A DNA stretch of 43,597 nucleotides from an uncultured Bacteroidales bacterium (GCA_937901455.1 CALDIA010000163.1:1-43597), one strand, 5' to 3'; shown: positions 32,535-41,176, counted from the stretch's first letter. The notes: generated from the sequence alone by a model not told the origin. Translations and numbers: made by a program.

Positions 32535-33218
32535 TTAAAAAAAATTGTGTAAGTTGCCCCATGCTTTTTCTGAAGCCAATTGTTCAGCTTGTTTAATGGA
32601 GGAACCGTCGCTTTCGGCTGTCAGCATATTGTCGATAAACAGCTGGCAATGGAACAGGTGCCCGTTCTCAGCCAGCTCATTATGAAAGGAAATCTTTTTC
32701 TTGTGTTGCTGTGCCCAAATGTAAATCTTGCTTTTGAAATCCTGCACCTCATTTTTGATGGCCTCAATGTCGAGGTGGGTGAGGATGACATGATGGATGA
32801 TTTTTTTGTAGGTCTTGTTGAACCCTTGGTCTATGTAGATGGCGCCTATGACGGCTTCGAATGCGTTGCCGTCGATGCTGCCTCCTTGGATGTTGCCTTG
32901 GGTACGGATCATCTCATGGAGGCCCAGTTTGGAGGCCAGTTTATTGAGACGTTGTCTGTTTACTAATTTGGAACGCAGTTGGGTGAGAGCCCCTTCCGTC
33001 TCTATGGGGTATTTATGGAAAAGATAATCGGCGATGATGGTATCCAGCACGGCATCGCCGAGATATTCCAGGCGCTCGTTGTTGAACTTGCCGATGGCCT
33101 TTTTGCTGTCTGGCAACGACCGATGGGTGAGCGCAATTCTATAGGGCTCAATGTTGTGGATACGAATACCGAAAATGTTCTTGAAATAGCGTTTTAACTC
33201 CCTGTCGGTGTACTCCAT
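32535..33218 (-). CDS. rnc: Ribonuclease III
   Basis: From the ATG at 33218 the protein has 227 residues, normal for RNase III, which cuts double-stranded RNA in rRNA maturation and decay. The signature NNERLEYLGDAVLD supplies E48, E51 and D55. The second acidic motif reads IDGNAFEAVIGAIYID, with Asn where E. coli has the catalytic Asp and the following Glu kept; from memory Asn is common here in Bacteroidetes. The C-terminal double-stranded-RNA-binding domain is at about 155-225 (AEQLASEKAW). A longer frame to 33395 overlaps fabF in a low-complexity Thr/Ser stretch and is rejected. The start lies 10 bases after the fabF stop. Confidence 0.92.
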   Translation of the reverse strand: MEYTDRELKRYFKNIFGIRIHNIEPYRIALTHRSLPDSKKAIGKFNNERLEYLGDAVLDTIIADYLFHKYPIETEGALTQLRSKLVNRQRLNKLASKLGLHEMIRTQGNIQGGSIDGNAFEAVIGAIYIDQGFNKTYKKIIHHVILTHLDIEAIKNEVQDFKSKIYIWAQQHKKKISFHNELAENGHLFHCQLFIDNMLTAESDGSSIKQAEQLASEKAWGNLHNFF

Positions 33219-33228
33219 GGTGTCAGCC

Positions 33229-34482
33229 CTATGCGGTGAAACGTTTGTATAGGAGGGTGACGTTGTGGCCGCCGAATCCGAAGGAGTTGCAGAGGGCAAC
33301 GTTGACGGGGTGGCTGACCGGTTCGTTCGGGCAGAAGTTCCAGGTTTGGGGGATCCTTTCGTCCAAGTGCGACAAGTTGATGGTTGGGTGGACAATATTG
33401 TGCTGGATGGACTTGAGGATAGCCACGGACTCGATGGCGGGGCCTGCGCCTAAGAGGTGGCCGGTCATCGATTTGGTGGAGTTGAGGAGTAGTTTTTCGG
33501 CGTGGGTGCCGAAGGTGTTGTGAATGGCGAGACATTCGGAGAGATCGCCTTGTGGGGTGGATGTGCCGTGCATGTTGATGTAGTCCACTTCATCAGGGCG
33601 GACGTTGGCGTCCCTCATGGCGAGTTTCATGGAGGCGATGGCGCTTTTGCCATTCGGTTCGGGGGCTGTGATGTGGAAGGTGTCGGCAGTCATGCCGGCG
33701 CCGCATAACTCGCCGTAGATGCGGGCGCCGCGGGCCAGGGCGTGGTCCAGACTTTCCAGAATAAGCGCCGCGGCGCCCTCGCCCATCACGAACCCGTCGC
33801 GGTCGCGATCGAAGGGCCGGGAGGCATGCGCGTAGTCATCGTTGCGCGTGGAAAGCGCATGCATCGCATTGAAACCGCCGATGGCCGTCTCGTTGATGCT
33901 TGCCTCTGTGCCGCCCGTAACTATAACATCGGCCTTGCCTAACTGGATGAGATGCATGGCATCCCCGATGGCGTTGGCCGCCGAAGCACAGGCTGCCGAA
34001 GTGATATAGTTGGGACCTCCGAAGCCATACTTCAAGGAAATGTGGCCTGAAATGACATCGCCCAACACCTTGATGAGCAAGTATGGACTGAAACGTGGTG
34101 CGCGGTCGTTCTCAATGAACACATGGGCACTTTCCATCATGGAGGTGAAACCACCGATGCCCGAACCGAAAATGACCCCTACACGATCCTTGTCAATCCG
34201 ATCAAGGTCCAAACAGGAATCCTCCAATGCCTCCATTGTCGTGATCATGGCGTACTGCGCGCACGGATCCATACGGGCCAAAGTCTTGGCCGGTATGTAG
34301 TCGGTGACAACCAATCCCTTGATCTCACACGCAAACCGAGTGGCAAACTTCTCCGCATTAAAATGCGTAATAGGCGCAGCTCCTGAAGTTCCCTTCAGGA
34401 GCGCCGCCCAGTATTCTTCAACGTTATTACCAATGGGAGTTAATGCCCCCATGCCGGTAATGACCACTCGTTGGAGTTTCAT
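33229..34482 (-). CDS. fabF: 3-oxoacyl-ACP synthase II
   Basis: The 417-residue condensing enzyme elongates fatty acids by joining malonyl-ACP to acyl-ACP in the cytoplasm. The catalytic triad is C165 (SAACASAANAIGDAM), H305 (NMHGTSTPQGD) and H342 (KSMTGHLLGAG), with K337. The N-terminal VVITGMGALTPIGNN is typical. Codon use here is more GC-rich than in rnc but the family is plain. It follows acpP by 16 bases and precedes rnc by 10, the standard acpP-fabF-rnc order of Bacteroidetes. Confidence 0.96.
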   Translation of the reverse strand: MKLQRVVITGMGALTPIGNNVEEYWAALLKGTSGAAPITHFNAEKFATRFACEIKGLVVTDYIPAKTLARMDPCAQYAMITTMEALEDSCLDLDRIDKDRVGVIFGSGIGGFTSMMESAHVFIENDRAPRFSPYLLIKVLGDVISGHISLKYGFGGPNYITSAACASAANAIGDAMHLIQLGKADVIVTGGTEASINETAIGGFNAMHALSTRNDDYAHASRPFDRDRDGFVMGEGAAALILESLDHALARGARIYGELCGAGMTADTFHITAPEPNGKSAIASMKLAMRDANVRPDEVDYINMHGTSTPQGDLSECLAIHNTFGTHAEKLLLNSTKSMTGHLLGAGPAIESVAILKSIQHNIVHPTINLSHLDERIPQTWNFCPNEPVSHPVNVALCNSFGFGGHNVTLLYKRFTA

Positions 34483-34498
34483 AAATGGGGAAAAATTA

Positions 34499-34741
34499 TT
34501 ACTTCTCTGCTAATAATTTTTCAATAGAGTTGATGGCGTCACCAACAGTGGCAATGTTCTCCATTTCCTCTTGCGGCATTTTGATACCAAAAGCGTTTTC
34601 AAATTCCAACACCAATTCTGCAGTGTCTAAAGAATCAGCACCTAAATCATCAGAGAAACTTTTTTCTGGTGTGACATCAGCCGGATTAACACTCAGTTTC
34701 TCGGCAATGATGGATTGAACTTTTTCTAAAATTTCTGACAT
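34499..34741 (-). CDS. acpP: Acyl carrier protein
   Basis: An 80-residue acidic four-helix protein. Phosphopantetheine attaches at S37 in DDLGADSLDTAELV. It carries growing acyl chains for fatty acid and lipid A synthesis. It is first in the acpP-fabF-rnc operon, 25 bases after a TATTTTTG box. Confidence 0.96.
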   Translation of the reverse strand: MSEILEKVQSIIAEKLSVNPADVTPEKSFSDDLGADSLDTAELVLEFENAFGIKMPQEEMENIATVGDAINSIEKLLAEK

Positions 34742-34766
34742 AATTTTTCGATTTTAAATTTGGCGG

Positions 34767-34774
34767 CAAAAATA
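34767..34774 (-). promoter_or_regulatory. -7 box of acpP-fabF-rnc
   Basis: Minus-strand TATTTTTG followed by CCGCC, 25 bases before acpP. Confidence 0.65.
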
Positions 34775-35206
34775 CATTTTTTTTTATTTGTTGCAGTGCA
34801 TACTCCGCATTGACCCTGTGTCAAGTTGCCTATTTTTGTTATTAAGATTTATAACCGTTTGATAATAAGACTTGTTTGTCGTTTTCCCCATTACTTGATT
34901 TTATTTATCCCCCATATTTATTTGTCATGATAATCCCTTAACAGCAATTTTTGTGCCATCATGGAAAAACTGTGTTTTGGGAATAAATTGTCTCATTGCT
35001 CCGAAAATGTGTCAGAATTTCATTCTCCAAATCCCTGCAATATTGTCATGCTCTTCTCCAATATAGATGGGAATGTCGTTTTTAATACGCTGATTATTAG
35101 TTCAATATAAAAAATATTAAAAAAATATCATTGCTATGGGTGTAAGATAAGAAAAAAAGTCTATTTTTGCAGCCGCAAACAACGGTAGTTCTTTGACAAC
35201 ATTTAT
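34775..35206. other. AT-rich intergenic region with one unassigned promoter-like site
   Basis: These 432 bases between acpP and the tRNA cluster hold no convincing gene. A plus-strand TTG (34810-34812), 18 bases, then TATTTTTG (34831-34838) looks like a complete Bacteroidetes promoter with no gene after it. The tRNA cluster box lies at 35162-35169. No clear terminator hairpin is seen between them. Confidence 0.5.
35162..35169 (+). promoter_or_regulatory. -7 box of the tRNA-Thr/Tyr/Gly cluster
   Basis: TATTTTTG followed by CAGCCGC, 37 bases before tRNA-Thr. Confidence 0.65.
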
Positions 35207-35279
35207 GCCGATATAGCTCAGTTGGTAGAGCAGCTGATTTGTAATCAGCCGGTCGTGGGTTCAAGTCCCTCTATCGGCT
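35207..35279 (+). tRNA. tRNA-Thr (TGT)
   Basis: 73 bases; acceptor GCCGATA/TATCGGC, anticodon stem GCTGA/TCAGC with loop TTTGTAA giving TGT, T-loop TTCAAGT. No encoded CCA. First of three tRNA genes on one transcript. Confidence 0.95.
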
Positions 35280-35302
35280 CGAGGCATAAAAAAAATATTG
35301 TT

Positions 35303-35384
35303 GGGAGAGTTCCAGAGCGGTCAAATGGGACAGACTGTAAATCTGCTGGCTAAGCCTTCGGAGGTTCGAATCCTTCCTCTCCCA
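35303..35384 (+). tRNA. tRNA-Tyr (GTA)
   Basis: 82 bases with the long variable arm expected for class II tRNA-Tyr; acceptor GGGAGAG/CTCTCCC, anticodon loop CTGTAAA giving GTA, discriminator A. It lies 23 bases after tRNA-Thr. Confidence 0.95.
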
Positions 35385-35396
35385 CTTGTTTTTTAT

Positions 35397-35469
35397 GCGG
35401 AAGTAGCTCATTTGGCAGAGCGACAGCCTTCCAAGCTGTAGGTGGCGGGTTCGAGCCCCGTTTTCCGCT
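35397..35469 (+). tRNA. tRNA-Gly (TCC)
   Basis: 73 bases; acceptor GCGGAAG with a G-T wobble at its base, anticodon stem ACAGC/GCTGT and loop CTTCCAA giving TCC, discriminator T. It lies 12 bases after tRNA-Tyr. In many Bacteroidetes a tuf gene follows such a cluster; here it does not. Confidence 0.95.
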
Positions 35470-35521
35470 CCCATTTTTTTCATATCATTCATTTCATTAA
35501 ATCATAATTGTGTTTGTTTTT

Positions 35522-35548
35522 GGAGTGCAGCAATGCACTCCTTTTTTA
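35522..35548 (+). terminator. Terminator of the tRNA cluster
   Basis: GGAGTGCA and TGCACTCC form an 8-base stem with a GCAA loop, followed by TTTTTT. Confidence 0.88.
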
Positions 35549-35552
35549 TTTA

Positions 35553-35581
35553 TTGTGGTCTCCATTTTTTTTCTACTTTTG
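35553..35581 (+). promoter_or_regulatory. Promoter of the murD-type operon
   Basis: TTG at 35553-35555 and TACTTTTG at 35574-35581, separated by 18 bases; the ATG follows 22 bases later. Confidence 0.6.
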
Positions 35582-35603
35582 CCGCGCCATATAAATATAT
35601 TGT

Positions 35604-37001
35604 ATGCATCCTGATTTTATACTCAACAAAATTGCCGGCAAGCGCGTTGTCATTCTCGGATACGGTCGAGAGGGAAACTCCTCCTACCACTTTATCCGGC
35701 GCTATTTCCCCGATATGCCCTTAACTGTTGCCGATAAGAGTGAGAGCCTCTTGAGTGAAGATCTCAAGCAAGACCCATACCTGACCCTCGTGGTTGGCAA
35801 CGACTATGACCGGAATCTCAACGACTATGATCTCATACTGAAATCACCCGGCATCAGTTTCAACAAACTCGACTATTTTGTGGAGACGGAGCGCATATCT
35901 TCCCAGGCAGACCTTTTCTTGCAGGCCTATCATCGGCAGACAATCGGCATTACCGGAACCAAAGGCAAGAGCACTACTGCCTCGCTGACCTTCCATCTGT
36001 TACGGGAGGCCCAGCGTAATGTGCTGCTCGCTGGCAATATAGGTGTTCCCCTTTTCGATATCATTGAACAGATGTCTCCCCAGACCTTGGTGGTGGCGGA
36101 ACTGTCGGCCCACCAACTGGAGTTTATCCATCAGTCACCCGACTATGCTGTTCTGCTCAATATCTACCAAGAACACCTTGACCATTTCAATTCGTTCAAT
36201 AATTATCAGATTGCCAAGATTAACATTGCGCGTTTCCAGCAGGAACGCCAGTTTTTTGTTTATAATGGCGATGATATGCTGATTGAAAACCTGATTCAGT
36301 CATACGACTTGAACCGCGACAGAGTCATCTTTGGCACGGAGCATCATACCGGTATCCACGCGGTTGCAGGGGAACATGTCATCTGCTTTTACAATGGGAA
36401 CAGCCTTTTGGATGAGTACGACCTGACCGACCATACCCACTTGCCTGGTCGCCACAACTACTTCAATATCATGGCTGTTGTGGCTGTGGTTCGTCGCTTC
36501 GGGCTTACTCATGAGGAAATTATAGAGGGATTGACCTCTTTTCGGGGGCTACCGCACCGATTGGAGTTTGTAGGCCGTTACCAGGAAATCAGTTTTTATA
36601 ACGACAGCATTTCCACCATTCCCGAGGCGTCCATCGCAGCTGTGAAGGCCTTGCGTAAAGTGGATACCCTGATCATTGGCGGTTACGATCGTGGCATTGA
36701 CTACTCGCCATTGATCCATTTCTTGAGCGAAAGTTCTGTTCGCAATGTGGTTTTCACGGGACCTGCTGGCAGGCGTGTGCTACAAGAATGGCAGGTCACC
36801 TCCCTGCCGCTGCCGGAGCACTATATAGTGGAAGACGACTTCCGCGTCATCGTGGCTTTCGCCTTCGAGCATACCCGCCCGCGCAAAGTGGCCCTGCTGT
36901 CGCCCGCCGCTGCCAGCTATAACCAGTTCAAGAACTTTGAAGAACGCGGCAATCTATTTAAACAATACATTGAAGAATACGCCAAAAATCATAATCTATG
37001 A
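35604..37001 (+). CDS. murD: MurD-type Mur ligase (UDP-MurNAc-L-Ala--glutamate ligase family)
   Basis: The 465-residue cytoplasmic enzyme has the three-domain Mur ligase fold: an N-terminal UDP-binding Rossmann domain (VVILGYGREGNSSYHF at 15-30), a central ATPase domain with P-loop GTKGKST (118-124), NIYQEHLDHF for metal/substrate binding, and a C-terminal domain with LLSPAAASYNQFKNFEERG, the MurD hallmark. It should add glutamate to UDP-MurNAc-L-Ala. The N-terminal GREG-type motif differs from the GxGxSG of the usual dcw-cluster MurD. No other dcw genes are near. It may be the only MurD, or a paralogue with a different glutamate isomer or substrate. It overlaps the thioredoxin gene by 4 bases (ATGA). 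Confidence 0.82.
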   Translation: MHPDFILNKIAGKRVVILGYGREGNSSYHFIRRYFPDMPLTVADKSESLLSEDLKQDPYLTLVVGNDYDRNLNDYDLILKSPGISFNKLDYFVETERISSQADLFLQAYHRQTIGITGTKGKSTTASLTFHLLREAQRNVLLAGNIGVPLFDIIEQMSPQTLVVAELSAHQLEFIHQSPDYAVLLNIYQEHLDHFNSFNNYQIAKINIARFQQERQFFVYNGDDMLIENLIQSYDLNRDRVIFGTEHHTGIHAVAGEHVICFYNGNSLLDEYDLTDHTHLPGRHNYFNIMAVVAVVRRFGLTHEEIIEGLTSFRGLPHRLEFVGRYQEISFYNDSISTIPEASIAAVKALRKVDTLIIGGYDRGIDYSPLIHFLSESSVRNVVFTGPAGRRVLQEWQVTSLPLPEHYIVEDDFRVIVAFAFEHTRPRKVALLSPAAASYNQFKNFEERGNLFKQYIEEYAKNHNL

Positions 37002-37534
37002 AAAAATTGACCCTCACAATGTTGTTGCTCTCCGCATTGCTGATTGCTTGCAAGCCTCAGAATGCCAATACCAATGACGATCTCCAGTCAGGAAAGGATA
37101 GCACCCAACAGGCATCCTCTTCCTATCTCACCGATTCTGAAGAGGAGAATTCTTCACTTAGCGAAGAGGAACTCTCAGGCAAGGTGGTGGCCCTTACCTC
37201 CCATGATTTTCGACAAAAAGTTGTTGAAGTGGACCCTGTTAATGGCTTCCGATATATGAAGAACGTGCCATGCGTGATAGATTTTTATGCTAACTGGTGC
37301 AGACCATGCATGTCCTTCAAGCCCACATATCATAAAATCGCTGAGCAATATAAAGGCCAGGTGATTTTTTATCAGATTGACGTGGACAAAGCCCAGGATA
37401 TATGCTCGCTCTTCGGCATACAGAGCATTCCCACATTGTTGTTTTTCGACAAGAACCGACAACCGGTCAAGATGGTGGGGGCCCCGTCTGAAGAGGAGTT
37501 TAGGCAAGCATTGGAGGATTTCATAGCCAAGTAA
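36998..37534 (+). CDS. Thioredoxin-like lipoprotein
   Basis: The 178-residue protein has a lipobox LLIAC (Cys18) and then a Ser/Glu/Asn-rich linker (20-62). Residues about 63-178 form a thioredoxin domain with C101/C104 in DFYANWCRPC and the cis-Pro in GIQSIPTLLFFD. The linker suggests the domain reaches away from the membrane. It is thus an envelope thiol-disulfide protein, perhaps a reductase for partner lipoproteins. Its start overlaps the murD stop by 4 bases, so translation is coupled, and the next gene begins 4 bases after its stop. Pairing with a Mur ligase is unusual and its meaning is unknown. Confidence 0.88.
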   Translation: MKKLTLTMLLLSALLIACKPQNANTNDDLQSGKDSTQQASSSYLTDSEEENSSLSEEELSGKVVALTSHDFRQKVVEVDPVNGFRYMKNVPCVIDFYANWCRPCMSFKPTYHKIAEQYKGQVIFYQIDVDKAQDICSLFGIQSIPTLLFFDKNRQPVKMVGAPSEEEFRQALEDFIAK

Positions 37535-37538
37535 ACCT

Positions 37539-38384
37539 GTGCGGAAACTCCTCGTATTCCTCGTTTGTTGCACCCTTTGTGCTGAGATGCTGGCGCAGAG
37601 TCCTTGCGATAGTGTCCAAGAGCGCTTTGGCCGTTGGGAAACCCGCATCGGACAGCTCACCAACGACGATCCCGAACTGGTTGCCCTTCATTATCTTTTC
37701 CTGCAAGATATTCTGAAGGCTATGCAACAGTTTCAAGAAAGAGAGTTGCCCACTATGACCCGTTGTGCAACTATGGATTATTATCAGATACGTGCAGCCT
37801 ATCAGCGGGTGCGTTATATGGCAGAGCAGAAAAACCTGATCCTCAAGGAACACCGTGACCATGTGGAGGATATCTTCTACCAAAAGGCTGTGGAAGAACT
37901 GCGCTACCAGGCAGTCGGCCAATGCCATTACTACCTCGACAGGGCTTTGCAATATGCACCCTTTCATGCTGATGCATTGCTGCTCAAGGCGCGTCTTCAA
38001 TTGGACGAAGGCCGTTTTGAAGAGGCTGTAAAAACTATACATATTATATATACTAAGTCCACCCTTACCGATTTGCAGGAGCAACAAGTGTCAGACTTCA
38101 CACTGGAGTTGTATGAGCGGATGTACAATCGGGGGCAGGAACTGATACAGCAAGGTCTTGCGGCTGAGGCGTTAGAGACTTTCCAAACCTTGGAGCATTT
38201 CTGTAACAATATGCCCAGTGGTTATTGTAATGACGACTACTATCGGGGCATCTTGGTGTCGCGCGAGGGGGTGTATGAGTCCTACATATCCATAGCCAAG
38301 GCTGCTGAGCAGCGACATAATTATGAGATGGCCAAGAAATTTTATGGCTATGCGGAGGAATATAAGAAGCAACTGGAACCGTGA
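37539..38384 (+). CDS. Secreted helical-repeat (TPR-like) protein
   Basis: The start is GTG at 37539, 4 bases after the thioredoxin gene; it directly gives a signal peptide (MRKLLVFLVCCTLCAEMLAQ), so it is preferred. The 281-residue protein is almost wholly alpha-helical, with TPR-like pairs such as CHYYLDRALQYAPFHADALL and ALLLKARLQLDEGRFEEAV, and a further pair near AAEALETFQTLEHF. Six or so Cys residues in the mature part could be substrates of the neighbouring thioredoxin, which is inference. Family unknown. It converges on the transporter gene with only 2 bases between the stops. Confidence 0.72.
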   Translation: MRKLLVFLVCCTLCAEMLAQSPCDSVQERFGRWETRIGQLTNDDPELVALHYLFLQDILKAMQQFQERELPTMTRCATMDYYQIRAAYQRVRYMAEQKNLILKEHRDHVEDIFYQKAVEELRYQAVGQCHYYLDRALQYAPFHADALLLKARLQLDEGRFEEAVKTIHIIYTKSTLTDLQEQQVSDFTLELYERMYNRGQELIQQGLAAEALETFQTLEHFCNNMPSGYCNDDYYRGILVSREGVYESYISIAKAAEQRHNYEMAKKFYGYAEEYKKQLEP

Positions 38385-38386
38385 GG

Positions 38387-39991
38387 TCAGAATCCGGTAA
38401 ACGGGAAGAACAATGGGGGCAGCAGCATAAGGAATCCAATGATGATGAGGGCCAGTAGAAATTTCCAGATGAACTTGAACCATTTGGCGTAAGGCACGCG
38501 TGCCACACCAAGCACGGCAATAAGTACTCCAGAGGTAGGGGTAATCATGTTGGTGAAGCCGTCGCCAAACTGGAAGGCGAGTACGGTCAATTGGCGCGAT
38601 ACACCCATTAGGTCTGACCACTCAGCCATCATGGGGATGGTGAGGGCAGCCTTTGCTGACCCAGAAGGTATGATGAGGTTCAGGAGGTTCTGCACGAGGT
38701 ACATGGAGGCGGTTGTGCCTATGCGTCCCGCATTGCCCATACCCTGAGAGATGGCGTACAGCATGGTGTCAATAACCTTGCCGTCTTCCAGAATGACAAT
38801 GATGCCACCGGCCAAGCCCACAATCAGGGCTGCGACCAGGATGTCCTTGCAACCTTCCAGAAAGAGGCGCGTCACCCTGTCGAACGGGAAACCATAGGCA
38901 ATGCCTACACTGATGCCCATGGCGAAGAAGAGCGCTGCGATCTCCATTACATACCAGCCATAGCCGAGCACCCCGACCACCAAGCAAGTGATGGTGAGCA
39001 GCAGAATGGTGAGGATGAGGTGATGTACCGATTTGCGTGTGGCTACAAAACCCAATAGAATAAAGCATCCGGAGATGATGGGCCAAAGTACCAATGTGTG
39101 CTCGGTTGCCCCTATTGTGATGTTGGTTTGTGGCATCCGAATGGCGCAATACAGCATGCAGGCAGTGAGGATGGCATATACAATCCAAGCCCGAGGCGAG
39201 GACGGTTCCAACTCCTGCTTGTGTTCCTCATCAGTGGCTTTGTCGCGCCAATATTGGTCCAGCTCGTACATGATGGAGCTGGTGGGGTTTTTCTTGACGT
39301 GGTGGGCGTAGAGCAGGGTGAACAAGATACCTGCGATGGTGAGAGTTAACCAGCAGATCAGACGGTAACCGATGCCCGAAAAGGTGGGCAAGCCGGAGAG
39401 CCCCTGTGCGATGCCAATAGTGAAGGGGTTGAGCATGGCACCGGCAAATCCTATGTGCGCTGCCACATAGCACATCAGCACGCCCGTGATGGAGTCGTAG
39501 CCCATGGAGATAGCCAAGGGCACGAAGATGCCAATGAAAGCAATGGTCTCCTCACTCATGCCAAACACTGAACCGAAGAGACTGAATACAATCATGATGG
39601 CGATGATGAGGATGTTGTCCACCCCTATAATATTGAAGAACTTGTATTTCTGAATCTTATGTGTCTTCTCCAAGAAGAGAAAGATGCCCTTGTTAATGGC
39701 ATTGGTCTCGTTCATAATCCAAAATGCCCCGCCAATCATCAGAATGAAGACGATGATGTGGGAGGTGCGCTGAAAGCCGTTGAAAAAAGCTGTGAAAACC
39801 TGCCATGTCTGAGGTTGGTTCTCTACACGATGATAGGAATTCTGCACGACGATGCTGCGCTCATGGCCGTCCACGCTGACCGTCTGCCGGTCAAACTCAC
39901 CACCCGGAATAATCCAGGTGAGGGCGGCACATACTACGATAATGGCAAAGACAATGGTGAAGGTGTGCGGGATGTTCAGTTTCTTGCCCAT
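38387..39991 (-). CDS. YfcC/DcuC-family carboxylate or amino acid transporter
   Basis: The 534-residue polytopic inner-membrane protein has about 12 hydrophobic segments. The start (IPHTFTIVFAIIVVCAALTWIIPGGEF) and motifs FSLFGSVFGMSEETIAF, GFAGAMLNPFTIGIAQGLSGLP and LNLIIPSGSAKAALTIPMMA are family features of YfcC-type permeases in the DcuC superfamily. Reported or proposed substrates include C4-dicarboxylates, arginine/ornithine and other amino acids; this one cannot be assigned. A charged cytoplasmic loop lies near residue 255. It starts 9 bases after the esterase gene, so the two are probably one transcript from the box at 41000. Confidence 0.85.
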   Translation of the reverse strand: MGKKLNIPHTFTIVFAIIVVCAALTWIIPGGEFDRQTVSVDGHERSIVVQNSYHRVENQPQTWQVFTAFFNGFQRTSHIIVFILMIGGAFWIMNETNAINKGIFLFLEKTHKIQKYKFFNIIGVDNILIIAIMIVFSLFGSVFGMSEETIAFIGIFVPLAISMGYDSITGVLMCYVAAHIGFAGAMLNPFTIGIAQGLSGLPTFSGIGYRLICWLTLTIAGILFTLLYAHHVKKNPTSSIMYELDQYWRDKATDEEHKQELEPSSPRAWIVYAILTACMLYCAIRMPQTNITIGATEHTLVLWPIISGCFILLGFVATRKSVHHLILTILLLTITCLVVGVLGYGWYVMEIAALFFAMGISVGIAYGFPFDRVTRLFLEGCKDILVAALIVGLAGGIIVILEDGKVIDTMLYAISQGMGNAGRIGTTASMYLVQNLLNLIIPSGSAKAALTIPMMAEWSDLMGVSRQLTVLAFQFGDGFTNMITPTSGVLIAVLGVARVPYAKWFKFIWKFLLALIIIGFLMLLPPLFFPFTGF

Positions 39992-40000
39992 GAGAGATCG

Positions 40001-40972
40001 TTATTTGAATTTCTTTAGGTCTTTGATTTTGTAGCTGCCTAGGGCATGATGCTGAATGGCAGGGTTGTATTGCTTCTCGTCAATCTGCAATCGTTGTTTT
40101 TCGAAGACAAATTGTTGGATAAAGTCGGTGACAACTTCAAGGTCGTACACATGGCGAGCGGCTACCTCATGGCCGAGTTTCTCATAGCGGCGGATGTGAT
40201 AGGGGTAGTCATACTTCTCAAACTGCTTGACGATAGCGTCGCTCCCAAACATGCCGATATGGAAGAGTTGTATTTTGCCATAAGGTACCAGATGGTCGTC
40301 CATACCGTGGCAGAAGAGGGTGGGGGCGGGCGCACCGTTGCGATATTTCACCTTGCCATGGGTGGAGAAAATGCCTCCCGCAAAGGAGAGTATCCCCGCA
40401 TATTGGAAGGTGTCGGGCAACCTGACTACAAAAGGAGCATCGTTGTGTAGAAAGTAGTCAGCTTGCAATACGGTGATGGCACCGGCACTGCTGCCACAGG
40501 TGATTATATTGTTGGGGTTGATGGTGCAATGTCCAATGACGAGCAAACTGTCCAGAATGTAATGCGTGGCTTCTAAGAGATCCTCAGCAGCCATTTCGAT
40601 GGCGTGCTGATAATTCTTCATGCCAGAGATGATACCGTAATGGCTCTGGTTGGCCAGGCCAAGCCTGTAGTCAATGGAGATGATAACGAACCCCTCTTTC
40701 ATGAGCGGGGCGGCAATGTATGACATCGATTCGGTACGCTCCCCGCCTATAAAACCGCCCCCATGCACATACAGCAGGCAGGCATGCTGCTCGTTCTGTT
40801 TCTCCGGTAGATAGATGTCCAACATGAAGGCTGTAGTGTCACGCGTGGCGAATGTCTTAGTGGCGTAGGGAGTCTGTGGAATCTCAGGCAATAGTTTTTC
40901 GTAAGGCCCGTCTTGCGCTGTCAACGATAGCGTGGCGATTACAACCATGGTGAGGAGGACTATTTTTTTCAT
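40001..40972 (-). CDS. Secreted alpha/beta-hydrolase (carboxylesterase)
   Basis: The 323-residue protein has a signal peptide cleaved near SLTAQD (about residue 20). The esterase core shows the oxyanion motif HGGG at 70-73 (LLYVHGGGFIGG), nucleophile S162 in CGSSAG, acid D225 or D226 in CHGMDDHLVP and H268 in YEKLGHE. It belongs to the BD-FAE/carboxylesterase type, so it likely removes acyl or feruloyl groups from small or polymer esters in the periplasm or outside. The following transporter gene could take up a released acid, which is inference. Downstream of a TATTTTTG box 27 bases before the start. Confidence 0.85.
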   Translation of the reverse strand: MKKIVLLTMVVIATLSLTAQDGPYEKLLPEIPQTPYATKTFATRDTTAFMLDIYLPEKQNEQHACLLYVHGGGFIGGERTESMSYIAAPLMKEGFVIISIDYRLGLANQSHYGIISGMKNYQHAIEMAAEDLLEATHYILDSLLVIGHCTINPNNIITCGSSAGAITVLQADYFLHNDAPFVVRLPDTFQYAGILSFAGGIFSTHGKVKYRNGAPAPTLFCHGMDDHLVPYGKIQLFHIGMFGSDAIVKQFEKYDYPYHIRRYEKLGHEVAARHVYDLEVVTDFIQQFVFEKQRLQIDEKQYNPAIQHHALGSYKIKDLKKFK

Positions 40973-40999
40973 CGCGTCTATTTTTCATAAAACGAGCTG

Positions 41000-41007
41000 C
41001 AAAAATA
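41000..41007 (-). promoter_or_regulatory. -7 box of the esterase-transporter unit
   Basis: Minus-strand TATTTTTG followed by CAGC, 27 bases before the esterase start. Confidence 0.6.
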
Positions 41008-41059
41008 GGAAAAATGTTGAATTGTTGGAGGCTCGGTCGGTTCGCGCGTTTGGGTGATG

Positions 41060-41076
41060 TGTAGAGACGTTCCATG
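41060..41076. repeat. Truncated copy of the palindromic repeat
   Basis: TGTAGAGACGTTCCATG matches the left half of the repeat family at 898-925 (shared GTAGAGACG then a CATG centre). The right arm is missing or decayed. Confidence 0.5.
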
Positions 41077-41137
41077 TGACGAATATGTGAGGAGACACAT
41101 AATGCATCAGTTAATTTTTTTCATTATGCTCAGCAAA

Positions 41138-41176
41138 AAAAAGGATTAAGAAGATATCAGCTTCTTAATCCTTTTT
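41138..41176 (-). terminator. Terminator of the large T9SS gene
   Basis: AAAAAGGATTAAGAAG (41138-41153) and CTTCTTAATCCTTTTT (41161-41176) pair fully around a 7-base loop, ending in T on the minus strand; 27 bases after the stop codon. Confidence 0.9.

Noticed and set aside
32535..33395. Long N-terminal extension of RNase III
   Set aside because: The extra 59 residues are Thr/Ser/Pro-rich, overlap fabF in another frame, and the ATG at 33218 gives the normal family length.
35271..35492. Minus-strand 73-residue reading frame
   Set aside because: It lies over the tRNA-Tyr and tRNA-Gly genes and is an antisense artefact.
36998..37534. Cytoplasmic thioredoxin (trxA)
   Set aside because: The lipobox with Cys18 and the long linker show it is an exported lipoprotein.
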